Below are positions 1 to 8,002 of a stretch of 64,000 bases of DNA, in pieces. The position numbers and the translations under genes are program-made. How positions within the stretch are numbered: position 1 is the first letter of the stretch; every line of letters starts with the position of its first letter. This DNA is from Paenisporosarcina sp050269735 (GTDB taxonomy: Bacteria > Bacillota > Bacilli > Bacillales_A > Planococcaceae), in contig NZ_JBNNIX010000001.1 in assembly GCF_050269735.1 (NCBI RefSeq), positions 1,364,001 through 1,428,000 on the forward strand. The letters are read 5' to 3'. The notes below the pieces were generated by a model, which did not search any database, had not been told where the DNA came from, and saw only the letters and a list, made by a program, of their open reading frames with translations.

Positions 1-22
1 AGCTATACGAGAGGTGAACATC

Positions 23-571
23 TTGGGAGAAATACATGCAACCACGATATTTGCGATTCAGCATAAAGGAAAGTCTGCAATGTCTGGCGATGGTCAAGTT
101 ACTTTAGGAAATCAAGTTGTCATGAAACATACAGCCAAAAAAGTAAGACGCTTATACAATGGGAAAGTGCTTGCAGGTTTTGCTGGATCAGTGGCAGACG
201 CTTTTACATTATTTGAAATGTTTGAAGCGAAATTGATGGAATACGATGGCAACTTACAACGAGCTGCAGTCGAACTTGCCCAACAATGGAGAGGCGACAA
301 AATGTTACGAAGACTTGAAGCGATGTTGCTCGTGATGAATGATGAGACACTTTTATTGGTTTCCGGCACTGGAGAAGTAATCGAACCCGATGATGGCATT
401 TTAGCAATTGGTTCGGGCGGGAATTTTGCATTGGCAGCAGGGCGTGCACTAAAACAATTTGCTGGAGAAACCATGAATGCAACCGAAATTGCCAAGGCAG
501 CACTTACAACTGCGGCCGATATCTGTGTATTTACAAATCATCAAATTATTGTGGAGGCGTTAAGTGAATGA
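23..571 (+). CDS. hslV: ATP-dependent protease subunit ClpQ (HslV)
   Basis: Proteolytic subunit of the two-component HslVU (ClpQY) protease, a cytoplasmic ring protease that degrades proteins unfolded by the ATPase HslU. The conserved N-terminal block HATTIF, the AMSGDGQVT segment and the GSGGN motif are all present, and the length (182 aa) fits the family. I place the start at the TTG at 23: a GAGGTGA ribosome site lies 5 nt upstream and the distance to HATTIF then equals that in B. subtilis ClpQ (as I recall it). The GTG at 14 would leave no room for a ribosome site. The conserved Thr-Thr pair is then at residues 6-7, behind Gly2, so the free N-terminal nucleophile is not obvious. The stop overlaps the hslU start (ATGA). 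The upstream partner xerC/codV expected in this operon lies outside the window. Confidence 0.93.
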   Translation: MGEIHATTIFAIQHKGKSAMSGDGQVTLGNQVVMKHTAKKVRRLYNGKVLAGFAGSVADAFTLFEMFEAKLMEYDGNLQRAAVELAQQWRGDKMLRRLEAMLLVMNDETLLLVSGTGEVIEPDDGILAIGSGGNFALAAGRALKQFAGETMNATEIAKAALTTAADICVFTNHQIIVEALSE

Positions 572-1962
572 ATAAACAACAGTTAACCCCAAAACAAATA
601 ACCGAGCATTTGGACCGCTTTATTGTCGGACAAAAAGAAGCTAAAAAATCAGTTGCGGTTGCATTGCGAAATCGCTATCGAAGAAGTTTGTTGTCAGATG
701 AGATGAAAAATGAAGTTATACCGAAAAATATATTGATGATTGGTCCTACTGGAGTTGGTAAAACGGAAATTGCAAGAAGAATCGCCAAACTTACCAATGC
801 TCCGTTTATCAAAGTAGAAGCCACCAAGTTTACCGAAGTTGGTTATGTCGGTCGAGACGTCGAATCAATGGTACGCGATTTGACAGAAGCAGCTGTTCGA
901 ATTGTCAAAGAAGAAATGACTGAAGGCGTAAAAGCTCAGGCTGAACGCTTAGCCAATGATGCGATTGTGCGTCTACTCGTCCCATCCTTAAAAAAGAAAC
1001 ATAATACGCAAAACCCATTTGAAATGTTATTTGGTCAAAAAGCAGAACAGGAAGAAACTGCTACTGACGATACAGATATTCGTTTAAAACGCTCCCAAAT
1101 TGCCGAAGATTTAAGAGACGGGAAATTGGAAGATGAATGGGTGAACGTCGAAGTGACTGAACAAGCACCTTCAATGTTTGATGCATTCCAAGGCTCTGGA
1201 ATGGAAAGTATGGGGCAGAATATGCAAGATGCATTGTCTAATCTGATGCCGAAGAAAAAGAAAAAGCGCCGTTTACAAGTAAAAGATGCACGTCGAGTTT
1301 TAACACTCGAAGAAGCTCACAAGCTTATTGATTCTGAAGAAGTAGCTCAAAAATCTATCGAACGTGCCGAGCAAACGGGTATCATATTCATTGATGAAAT
1401 CGATAAGATTGCAAGTAAGGGTGGCAACGGATCATCAGTAGATGTTTCGCGTGAAGGTGTTCAACGTGATATATTACCAATTGTTGAAGGATCAACCGTT
1501 CAAACGAAATATGGAGCTGTGAAAACTGATTACATGCTGTTCGTAGCTGCAGGTGCCTTCCATACAGCGAAACCTTCTGATTTAATCCCGGAACTGCAAG
1601 GACGTTTCCCAGTCCGTGTGGAACTTGAGAAATTATCAAAAGAAGATTTTGTTCGCATACTGAAAGAACCAGATCATTCGTTGATACGTCAATACAAGTC
1701 ATTGCTGGAAACAGAAGGTGTAACTCTTGAATTTACGGACAGTGCAATTGAGCGGATTGCTGAAATTGCAACAGAAGTAAATCAAGAAACCGATAATATC
1801 GGTGCACGTCGATTGCATACGATTTTGGAGAAGCTACTAGAAGAACTTTCATACGAAGCTTCTGAAATTGCTCCTGCACATATCGACATTACGCCTGCAT
1901 ATGTCGACCAAAAGCTTGGAAATATCGTAAAAAACAAAGATTTGTCACAATTCATTCTGTAA
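568..1962 (+). CDS. hslU: HslU (ClpY) AAA+ ATPase, unfoldase of the ClpQY protease
   Basis: Hexameric AAA+ unfoldase that recognises substrates and threads them into the HslV chamber. At 464 aa it is full length for the family. The Walker A motif GPTGVGKTE is near residue 60, followed by the acidic I-domain insertion (about residues 110-240, including a lysine-rich stretch) and the Walker B segment IIFIDEIDK near residue 273. The C-terminal sensor-2 region carries GARRLH, and the protein ends in a hydrophobic tail (SQFIL) of the kind HslU uses to dock on HslV. The start codon overlaps the hslV stop by four bases, so the two are translationally coupled. No terminator is seen before codY. Confidence 0.97.
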   Translation: MNKQQLTPKQITEHLDRFIVGQKEAKKSVAVALRNRYRRSLLSDEMKNEVIPKNILMIGPTGVGKTEIARRIAKLTNAPFIKVEATKFTEVGYVGRDVESMVRDLTEAAVRIVKEEMTEGVKAQAERLANDAIVRLLVPSLKKKHNTQNPFEMLFGQKAEQEETATDDTDIRLKRSQIAEDLRDGKLEDEWVNVEVTEQAPSMFDAFQGSGMESMGQNMQDALSNLMPKKKKKRRLQVKDARRVLTLEEAHKLIDSEEVAQKSIERAEQTGIIFIDEIDKIASKGGNGSSVDVSREGVQRDILPIVEGSTVQTKYGAVKTDYMLFVAAGAFHTAKPSDLIPELQGRFPVRVELEKLSKEDFVRILKEPDHSLIRQYKSLLETEGVTLEFTDSAIERIAEIATEVNQETDNIGARRLHTILEKLLEELSYEASEIAPAHIDITPAYVDQKLGNIVKNKDLSQFIL

Positions 1963-1994
1963 TGTAAGATATATCTGTTCCAAAAACAATTAAA

Positions 1995-2009
1995 AACCTT
2001 TAGAATATT
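1995..2009 (+). promoter_or_regulatory. Weak candidate CodY-binding motif upstream of codY
   Basis: The 15 bases AACCTTTAGAATATT match the published CodY consensus (AATTTTCWGAAAATT) at 11 of 15 positions. The site lies 38 bp before codY, where self-regulation would be plausible. Four mismatches in an AT-rich intergenic region is close to chance, so this is tentative. Confidence 0.25.
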
Positions 2010-2046
2010 AAATAAATAGCTGTACCCAATATAGGAGGCCACATTA

Positions 2047-2826
2047 ATGAATTTATTAGGTAAAACAAGAAAGATTAACTCGATGCTTCAAGCGTCAGCA
2101 GGTAAGCCGGTTAACTTTAAAGAAATGGCAACAACACTAAGCAACGTAATCGAATGTAACGTCTTCATCGTCAGCCGTAAAGGTAAACTACTAGGATTCG
2201 ACATCAATCAACAAATCGAGAACGAACGTATGATTAAAATGATGGAAGAGCGTCAATTCCCTGAAGAATATACGAAAAACCTTTTCAACGTAAATGAAAC
2301 ATCTTCTAACTTGGATGTGTACAGCGAACACACAGTATTTCCAGTAGAAAACCGCGAGTTATTCAAAGATGGTTTAACGACAATCGTTCCAATCATCGGG
2401 GGCGGGGAACGTCTTGGAACATTAATTCTTGGACGTTTAAAAGCAGAGTTCCATGATGACGATTTAATTCTTGGTGAATACGGTGCAACGGTTGTAGGAA
2501 TGGAAATCTTACGTGAGAAATCAGAACAAATCGAAGTGGAAGCACGTAGCAAAGCAGTTGTACAAATGGCGATCAACTCTCTGTCTTATAGTGAATTAGA
2601 AGCTATCGAACATATTTTCGAAGAGCTTGATGGAAACGAAGGCTTGCTAGTTGCTTCTAAAATTGCTGACCGTGTAGGCATCACTCGTTCGGTAATCGTT
2701 AATGCCCTACGTAAACTGGAAAGTGCTGGTGTTATTGAATCTCGTTCTTTAGGAATGAAAGGTACTTACATCAAAGTATTAAATGACAAATTCTTAAACG
2801 AATTGGCTCAACTAAAACTTAAATAA
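2047..2826 (+). CDS. codY: Global transcriptional regulator CodY
   Basis: GTP- and branched-chain-amino-acid-responsive repressor controlling nutrient uptake, amino-acid synthesis and adaptation genes in low-GC Gram-positives. The 259-aa length is exact for the family. An N-terminal GAF ligand-binding domain (about residues 1-155) is followed by a C-terminal winged helix; the recognition helix is in ASKIADRVGITRSVIVNALR (about residues 203-222). The ribosome site AGGAGG at 2033-2038 fixes the ATG. The gene sits after hslVU as in B. subtilis and is closed by a strong terminator. Unlike B. subtilis it is followed directly by rpsB, with no flagellar/chemotaxis operon between. Confidence 0.98.
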   Translation: MNLLGKTRKINSMLQASAGKPVNFKEMATTLSNVIECNVFIVSRKGKLLGFDINQQIENERMIKMMEERQFPEEYTKNLFNVNETSSNLDVYSEHTVFPVENRELFKDGLTTIVPIIGGGERLGTLILGRLKAEFHDDDLILGEYGATVVGMEILREKSEQIEVEARSKAVVQMAINSLSYSELEAIEHIFEELDGNEGLLVASKIADRVGITRSVIVNALRKLESAGVIESRSLGMKGTYIKVLNDKFLNELAQLKLK

Positions 2827-2835
2827 GAATTAGCT

Positions 2836-2872
2836 AACGACCACAATGACTCAACCATTGTGGTCGTTTTTT
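2836..2872 (+). terminator. Rho-independent terminator of codY
   Basis: A perfect 13-bp stem (AACGACCACAATG / CATTGTGGTCGTT) with a 7-nt loop runs into six T residues, 9 bp after the codY stop codon. Confidence 0.95.
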
Positions 2873-3052
2873 CAAACCATCAAGTTTACAACCTTATGGA
2901 AAAGTGGAGGGATAGTTGAAGAAATGGCTATCAGAGTTGGATTAATGATCAATTTTCAGTTTGATTTGTTCTCGTTTATATCATTTGGAGTCCACTGAAT
3001 TCACAATCATTAAACCGAAGTTCGATCTTTTGTTGATTTTTGTTAGAAACAC
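2873..3052. other. Intergenic region between codY and rpsB with no gene recognised
   Basis: About 180 bp between the codY terminator and the rpsB promoter. Only short open frames are seen; one (TTG near 2915, 9 codons, behind GGAGGGA) has no recognisable product. A 62-codon frame at 2961-3149 overlaps the rpsB promoter and leader and looks like chance. In B. subtilis this is where the large fla/che operon lies. Confidence 0.6.
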
Positions 3053-3081
3053 TTGCGAGTTTAGTCTAGATATGGTATATT
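3053..3081 (+). promoter_or_regulatory. Sigma-A promoter of rpsB-tsf
   Basis: TTGCGA and TATATT are separated by exactly 17 bp. Transcription would start near 3088, giving a leader of about 115 nt before rpsB. Confidence 0.75.
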
Positions 3082-3118
3082 ATCAAATGGTGTTATCACA
3101 CACGCATTTGGATAGTGA

Positions 3119-3148
3119 CAAGTGGTCCTTAACAAAGTTAAGGTCTTG
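3119..3148 (+). promoter_or_regulatory. Hairpin in the rpsB leader
   Basis: A 7-bp perfect stem (CCTTAAC / GTTAAGG, loop AAA) at 3127-3143 is enclosed by a second helix, CAAG / CTTG, with an asymmetric internal loop. It lies in the untranslated leader and has no T-run, so it is not a terminator. It could be a ribosomal-protein S2 autoregulatory structure; no covariation evidence is available here. Confidence 0.4.
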
Positions 3149-3201
3149 AGCTCTAGTTGAAAAATGCGGAGGAAAAAAACCATATCAGGAGGAAACAAAA
3201 C

Positions 3202-3915
3202 ATGTCAGTAATTTCTATGAAACAATTACTTGAAGCTGGTGTACACTTCGGTCACCAAACTCGCCGTTGGAACCCAAAAATGAAGAAATACATCTTTGTG
3301 GAACGTAACGGAATCTACATCATCGATCTACAAAAAACGGTTAAGAAGTTAGAAGAAGCATATGACTTCATGCGCCAAGTTGGAGCAGACGGTGGTAAAG
3401 TTCTTTTCGTTGGTACGAAAAAACAAGCACAAGAAGCTATCAAAGAAGAAGCAGAACGCTCAGGTATGTACTATGTTAACCAACGTTGGTTGGGTGGTAC
3501 ATTAACAAACTTCGGTACGATCCAAAAACGTGTAAACCGTTTGAAAGCGATCGAAAAAATGGAAGAAGACGGTACTTTCACTGTACTTCCTAAAAAAGAA
3601 GTTGTTCAACTTAAAAAAGAACACGAACGTCTTGTTAAATTCTTAGGCGGTATTCGCGACATGAAAGGTGTACCGGACGTTATGTTCGTAGTAGACCCAC
3701 GTAAAGAGCGTATTGCTGTTGCGGAAGCTATTAAATTGAACATCCCTCTAGTAGGAATCGTTGATACAAACTGTGACCCAGATGAAATCGACTACGTAAT
3801 TCCTGCAAACGACGATGCTATTCGTGCCGTTAAATTATTAACTGGTAAAATGGCGGATGCGTTACTTGAGTCAAAACAAGGTGAAGATCTATCTCCAGCT
3901 GAAGCTGCTGAGTAA
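3202..3915 (+). CDS. rpsB: 30S ribosomal protein S2
   Basis: Small-subunit ribosomal protein S2, bound near the head-platform junction and needed for S1-type mRNA contacts. The signatures GVHFGHQTRRWNPKM at the N-terminus and the central PDVMFVVDPRKE / GIVDTNCDPD block are diagnostic. The length of 237 aa is normal. The start is the ATG at 3202 behind AGGAGG (3188-3193); a longer in-frame reading from 3157 has no support and would include the ribosome site. A terminator-like hairpin separates it from tsf, its usual operon partner. Confidence 0.97.
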   Translation: MSVISMKQLLEAGVHFGHQTRRWNPKMKKYIFVERNGIYIIDLQKTVKKLEEAYDFMRQVGADGGKVLFVGTKKQAQEAIKEEAERSGMYYVNQRWLGGTLTNFGTIQKRVNRLKAIEKMEEDGTFTVLPKKEVVQLKKEHERLVKFLGGIRDMKGVPDVMFVVDPRKERIAVAEAIKLNIPLVGIVDTNCDPDEIDYVIPANDDAIRAVKLLTGKMADALLESKQGEDLSPAEAAE

Positions 3916-3931
3916 TCCCCACGTATGTTAC

Positions 3932-3969
3932 AGGTGATAAGCGGCTTAAACCCCTTATCACCTTTTTTT
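3932..3969 (+). terminator. Terminator or attenuator between rpsB and tsf
   Basis: The 10-bp stem AGGTGATAAG / CTTATCACCT with a 12-nt loop is followed by seven T residues. It probably lowers transcription into tsf rather than blocking it, since I see no strong separate tsf promoter in the 43 bp that follow. Confidence 0.85.
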
Positions 3970-4012
3970 GAGAAATGACACAGAGTTGATACTTGAATAG
4001 GAGGAAACAACA

Positions 4013-4897
4013 ATGGCAGTTACAGCACAAATGGTTAAAGAATTACGCGAAAAAACAGGCGCAGGTATGATGGACTGTAAAAAAGCGTTAGTAGAAGTAA
4101 ATGGTGATATTGATGCAGCAGTAGACTTTTTACGTGAAAAAGGTCTTTCTAGCGCGGCTAAAAAAGCTGACCGTATCGCTGCAGAAGGTACTACTTACAT
4201 CTTAGAAGAAGGTAATGATGCAATTCTTCTTGAAGTAAATGCTGAAACTGATTTCGTTGCTAAAAACGAAGGTTTCCAAACATTGGTTAAAGAATTAGCT
4301 GATCACTTACTTGCGACTAAACCTGAAACAGTGGAAGAAGCAACTGCTTCTACAATGTCTAACGGATTGACTGTTGCAGACCACATTTCAAATGCAATTG
4401 CTAAAATCGGTGAAAAAATCACATTGCGTCGTTTTGTAGTTCGCACAAAAACGGACAACGATGCTTTTGGTTCATACCTACACATGGGTGGCCGTATTGG
4501 TGTTCTTGTAACACTTGAAGGATCTTCTGATTCTCAAGCAGCAAAAGACGTTGCTATGCACGTTGCTGCTTTAAACCCTACTTATATCTCTCGTGACGAA
4601 GTTTCTGAAGATGAAGTTGACCGCGAGCGTAAAGTATTGACTGAGCAAGCTTTAAACGAAGGCAAACCAGAAAACATTGTAGCTAAAATGGTTGAAGGCC
4701 GCCTTGGTAAATATTTCGAAGACGTTTGTTTGCTTGACCAATCATTCGTTAAAAATTCAGATCAAAAAGTTCGTGAATTCGTGAAATCAACGGGCGGTAC
4801 TATTACTGAATTCGTACGTTACAGCGTTGGTGAAGGAATCGAAAAACGCCAAGATAACTTTGCTGAAGAAGTAATGAGCCAAGTTAACAAAGGTTAA
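4013..4897 (+). CDS. tsf: Translation elongation factor EF-Ts
   Basis: Nucleotide-exchange factor that releases GDP from EF-Tu. The N-terminal UBA-like domain (VKELREKTGAGMMDCKKAL, residues 9-27) and the core TDFVAKNEGF segment, which contacts the EF-Tu G domain, are intact. The length of 294 aa is normal. The start is ATG 4013 with AGGAGG at 3999-4004. It follows rpsB and precedes pyrH and frr in the order common to most bacteria. Confidence 0.98.
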   Translation: MAVTAQMVKELREKTGAGMMDCKKALVEVNGDIDAAVDFLREKGLSSAAKKADRIAAEGTTYILEEGNDAILLEVNAETDFVAKNEGFQTLVKELADHLLATKPETVEEATASTMSNGLTVADHISNAIAKIGEKITLRRFVVRTKTDNDAFGSYLHMGGRIGVLVTLEGSSDSQAAKDVAMHVAALNPTYISRDEVSEDEVDRERKVLTEQALNEGKPENIVAKMVEGRLGKYFEDVCLLDQSFVKNSDQKVREFVKSTGGTITEFVRYSVGEGIEKRQDNFAEEVMSQVNKG

Positions 4898-4923
4898 TTT
4901 CAAAAGAATATATGATTACTCCG

Positions 4924-4952
4924 GGGAGCACGATTTTGTGTTCCCTATTTTT
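4924..4952 (+). terminator. Weak terminator-like hairpin between tsf and pyrH
   Basis: An 8-bp stem GGGAGCAC / GTGTTCCC (one G-T pair) with a 6-nt loop is followed by TATTTTT. The T-run is broken, so partial read-through into pyrH is likely. Confidence 0.6.
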
Positions 4953-4980
4953 CGATAAAAAAGTGTAATGGAGGCTACCC

Positions 4981-5706
4981 ATGAGCGAAACTAAATACAA
5001 TCGAGTCGTTTTAAAATTAAGTGGAGAAGCTTTGGCAGGAGAGCAAGGTTTCGGACTTTCTCCTCAAATTATTAAATCCGTAGCTGAGCAAGTGAAAGAA
5101 GTTGTAGAGTTGGGTGTGGAAGTGGCTGTCGTTGTTGGCGGCGGAAACATCTGGCGTGGTAAAGTAGGTAGTGAAATGGGTATGGACCGTGCAACTGCGG
5201 ACTATATGGGCATGTTAGCTACTGTTATGAATTCTTTAGCACTACAAGATTCACTTGAAAAGTCAGGTATTGAAACACGTGTTCAATCCTCAATTGAAAT
5301 GCGTCAAGTAGCTGAACCTTATATTCGCAGAAAAGCAATTCGACATCTTGAGAAAAAAAGAGTCGTTATTTTTGCAGCTGGTACAGGAAACCCTTACTTC
5401 TCTACAGATACAACAGCGGCTCTACGTGCAGCAGAGATTGAAGCAGATGTTATTTTGATGGGCAAAAACAATGTTGATGGCGTTTATTCAGACGATCCAA
5501 AAACAAACAGTGAAGCCGTCAAATATGAGACGCTTTCATTCTTGGAAGTCATTCAACAAGGGCTGCAAGTAATGGATTCTACTGCATCGACACTATGTAT
5601 GGACAACGACATCCCGCTCATAGTATTCTCAATTATGGAGAATGGAAATATTAAACGTGCCGTTTTAGGTGAAACAATCGGTACAATCGTTAGGAGGAAT
5701 ACGTAA
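4981..5706 (+). CDS. pyrH: Uridylate kinase (UMP kinase)
   Basis: Phosphorylates UMP to UDP with ATP in pyrimidine nucleotide synthesis; a cytoplasmic hexamer of the amino-acid-kinase fold. The N-terminal VVLKLSGEALAG motif (about residues 9-20), the glycine-rich VVVGGGNIWRG block and the C-terminal MDSTASTLCMDNDIPLIVF segment are characteristic. It is 241 aa, a typical length. GGAGG at 4970-4974 supports ATG 4981. The stop codon shares one base with the frr start (TAATG), so frr translation is coupled. Confidence 0.97.
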   Translation: MSETKYNRVVLKLSGEALAGEQGFGLSPQIIKSVAEQVKEVVELGVEVAVVVGGGNIWRGKVGSEMGMDRATADYMGMLATVMNSLALQDSLEKSGIETRVQSSIEMRQVAEPYIRRKAIRHLEKKRVVIFAAGTGNPYFSTDTTAALRAAEIEADVILMGKNNVDGVYSDDPKTNSEAVKYETLSFLEVIQQGLQVMDSTASTLCMDNDIPLIVFSIMENGNIKRAVLGETIGTIVRRNT

Positions 5707-6263
5707 TGTCAAAACAAGTAATTGAACAAACGAAAGAAAGAATGACAAAAGCAATTCAAGCTTTAAGTCGCGAACTTTCAACAATTCGTGCGGGTCGTGC
5801 AAGTGCTTCATTATTGGATAAAATTACAGTGGATTACTACGGTTCACCAACGCCGATTAATCAAATCGCTGGAATTGCGACACCTGAAGCTCGCTTGCTG
5901 ACAATTCAACCTTATGACAAGACTGCTCTTGGGGATATCGAAAAAGCGATTCAAAAATCGGATTTAGGTATTTCTCCATCAAATGATGGTACTGTTATCC
6001 GTATTGCTATTCCCGCTTTGACTGAAGAACGTCGTAAAGACTTAGTTAAATTGGTCAAAAAAGAAGCGGAAGAAGCAAAAGTCGGCATTCGTAATATCCG
6101 ACGTGATGCGAATGATGAATTGAAAAAACTAGAGAAGAAAAGCGAAATCACAGAAGATGATCTACGTGGATTCTCTGACAACGTTCAAAAATTAACGGAT
6201 GACTATATCGTTAAAATTGATCAAGTTGCTAAAGACAAAGAGAAAGAAATTTTGGAAGTTTAA
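5706..6263 (+). CDS. frr: Ribosome recycling factor
   Basis: Splits post-termination ribosomes together with EF-G. The full 185-aa protein is present with the family signatures RAGRASASLLDKI near residue 30 and PALTEERRKDLVKLVKKEAE near residue 108. The ATG overlaps the pyrH stop by one base and has AGGAGG inside the pyrH end. A terminator follows, separating this translation block from the isoprenoid and phospholipid genes. Confidence 0.97.
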   Translation: MSKQVIEQTKERMTKAIQALSRELSTIRAGRASASLLDKITVDYYGSPTPINQIAGIATPEARLLTIQPYDKTALGDIEKAIQKSDLGISPSNDGTVIRIAIPALTEERRKDLVKLVKKEAEEAKVGIRNIRRDANDELKKLEKKSEITEDDLRGFSDNVQKLTDDYIVKIDQVAKDKEKEILEV

Positions 6264-6287
6264 GCATTTGAACCTTTTTACAGTTAA

Positions 6288-6318
6288 GGCGTTCCTATTC
6301 AATAGGACGTCTTTTTTT
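6288..6318 (+). terminator. Terminator of the tsf-pyrH-frr block
   Basis: The stem GGCGT-(T)-CCTATT / AATAGG-ACGTC, 11 bp with one bulged T, is followed by seven T residues. Confidence 0.85.
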
Positions 6319-6347
6319 GTGGGAAAGAAGAAAAACTCACCGATTTT

Positions 6348-6356
6348 TGATATGAT
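6348..6356 (+). promoter_or_regulatory. Candidate extended -10 promoter of the uppS operon
   Basis: TGATATGAT forms an extended -10 element 46 bp before uppS. No good -35 hexamer is seen at 17 bp spacing. Confidence 0.4.
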
Positions 6357-6401
6357 AGGAAAGACGACATTCCGATAAGTGCGTAAAGTGGAGGATTCAG
6401 C

Positions 6402-7196
6402 ATGTTACATAAACTCATTCGGAGAAAACCCGAACGACAAAACCAATCGCTGGCGGAGCGTATTTCGCATACTAAAAAAGATCAAATCCCTGAACACATT
6501 GCGATTATTATGGATGGCAATGGTAGATGGGCTAAGAAAAGAGCTCTCCCTCGAGTGGCCGGCCATCATGAAGGCATGAAAACGGTTCGTAAAATTACTC
6601 GTCTTGCCAATGATTTAGGCGTAGGGGCTTTAACCGTGTATGCCTTTTCAACTGAAAACTGGAAACGTCCAAAACTTGAAGTTGATTTTATTATGCGTTT
6701 ACCTGAAGAGTTTTTAGGTACCTATCTGCCTGAGCTGATTGAACAAAATGTGCGTGTCGTCATGATGGGTGAAAATGATACATTACCTCGACATACACAG
6801 GAAGCAGTTCGAAAAGCAATGGAAGCTACAAAAAATAATACGGGATTAATTTTAAATTTTGCTTTAAATTATGGTAGCCGTGCAGAGATTGCGCAAGCAA
6901 TGCAAAAAATCGCACAACTCGTGGAGGAAGGTTCAATAAGTTCTAGTGAAGTGACAGAAGACTTGATTTCTCAGCATTTAATGACGTGTGAACTCCCAGA
7001 ACCAGATTTGCTCATTCGTACAAGCGGGGAAGTCCGTTTAAGTAACTTCATGCTTTGGCAATTGGCTTACACAGAGTTTTGGTTTACAGAAACACTTTGG
7101 CCGGATTTTGATGAAAACTGCTTGCTTGATGCAGTAGAAAGTTACCAAAACCGAAATCGCCGTTACGGGGGATTGAAGGGAGAAGAATCAAATTGA
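6402..7196 (+). CDS. uppS: Undecaprenyl diphosphate synthase
   Basis: Condenses isopentenyl diphosphate onto farnesyl diphosphate to make the C55 lipid carrier for peptidoglycan and teichoic acids. The cis-prenyltransferase signature IIMDGNGRWA gives the catalytic Asp38; YAFSTENWKRP and RTSGEVRLSNF follow, the latter with Val where Gln is more common. The C-terminus YQNRNRRYGGL is typical. It is 264 aa. GGAGG lies 8 nt before ATG 6402. The stop overlaps the cdsA start (TTGA), and the uppS-cdsA-dxr-rseP-proS order is the usual Bacillales operon. Confidence 0.96.
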   Translation: MLHKLIRRKPERQNQSLAERISHTKKDQIPEHIAIIMDGNGRWAKKRALPRVAGHHEGMKTVRKITRLANDLGVGALTVYAFSTENWKRPKLEVDFIMRLPEEFLGTYLPELIEQNVRVVMMGENDTLPRHTQEAVRKAMEATKNNTGLILNFALNYGSRAEIAQAMQKIAQLVEEGSISSSEVTEDLISQHLMTCELPEPDLLIRTSGEVRLSNFMLWQLAYTEFWFTETLWPDFDENCLLDAVESYQNRNRRYGGLKGEESN

Positions 7197-7987
7197 AACA
7201 ACGCATCATTACGGCAGTAATTGGAGCCGCTTTATTTATTCCAATTGTATGGCTTGGTGGCCTTCCTTTCACATTGCTGGTATATGCAATGGCAGCAGTT
7301 GGCTTATTTGAGATATTGCGCATGAAGGGACATTCGCTTTTTTCCGTTCACGGAGCGATTACGCTAATGGCCTTGTTTATTTTTTTATTACCCAATAAAT
7401 GGTCCATCCCATTGATGGAAACAACGGGATATACCAAAATAGATTTAGCACTTATTGCTGTACTTTTATTACTTATATACACCGTTGTTGTAAAAAATCG
7501 CTACACATTCGAAGATGCCGCTTTCTCGATTATGGGCGTTCTCTATATCGGGATTGGGTTCTTCTATTTTATTGAGACGAGAATGGCTGGCATTGAATAT
7601 GTCATTTTTGCACTGTTGGTAATTTGGACCACCGATTCAGGAGCTTATTTTACAGGGAAAAAATTTGGTAAAAAGAAATTATGGCCTGATATTTCTCCTA
7701 ATAAGACCATTGAAGGATTTGTCGGAGGAATCGTAACGGCTATTATTTTTGCTGTACTTTTTCAATGGATTTATCCAATCAGTTCTTCGTATACGATGCT
7801 AATCTTTGTGACAATACTTGCATCCATTTTCGGTCAAATGGGTGATTTAGTCGAATCAGCTCTTAAACGTCATTACAACGTTAAAGATTCAGGTAATTTA
7901 TTGCCTGGACATGGCGGAGTATTAGACAGATTTGATAGTTTATTATTTGTGTTACCATTGTTACACTTTTTGCATTTTACCGGTTAA
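7193..7987 (+). CDS. cdsA: Phosphatidate cytidylyltransferase (CDP-diacylglycerol synthase)
   Basis: Integral membrane enzyme that activates phosphatidic acid with CTP for all phospholipid synthesis. The family signature SALKRHYNVKDSGNLLPGHG followed by GVLDR is complete near the C-terminus (about residues 222-245). About eight hydrophobic segments span the 264 aa. The start is a TTG that overlaps the uppS stop, with GAAGGGAG about 10 nt upstream; the first residues KQRIITAVIGAALFIPI match the family start. pgsA, which uses its product, is also in this window at 48.9 kb. Confidence 0.95.
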   Translation: MKQRIITAVIGAALFIPIVWLGGLPFTLLVYAMAAVGLFEILRMKGHSLFSVHGAITLMALFIFLLPNKWSIPLMETTGYTKIDLALIAVLLLLIYTVVVKNRYTFEDAAFSIMGVLYIGIGFFYFIETRMAGIEYVIFALLVIWTTDSGAYFTGKKFGKKKLWPDISPNKTIEGFVGGIVTAIIFAVLFQWIYPISSSYTMLIFVTILASIFGQMGDLVESALKRHYNVKDSGNLLPGHGGVLDRFDSLLFVLPLLHFLHFTG

Positions 7988-8002
7988 GGGGATTTGACGT
8001 TT

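Noticed and set aside
2915..2944. Nine-codon reading frame behind GGAGGGA after codY
   Set aside because: Too short to support as a gene and with no recognisable product; could be a chance match.
2961..3149. 62-codon open frame upstream of rpsB
   Set aside because: It overlaps the rpsB promoter and leader hairpin, has no ribosome site and no family-like sequence.
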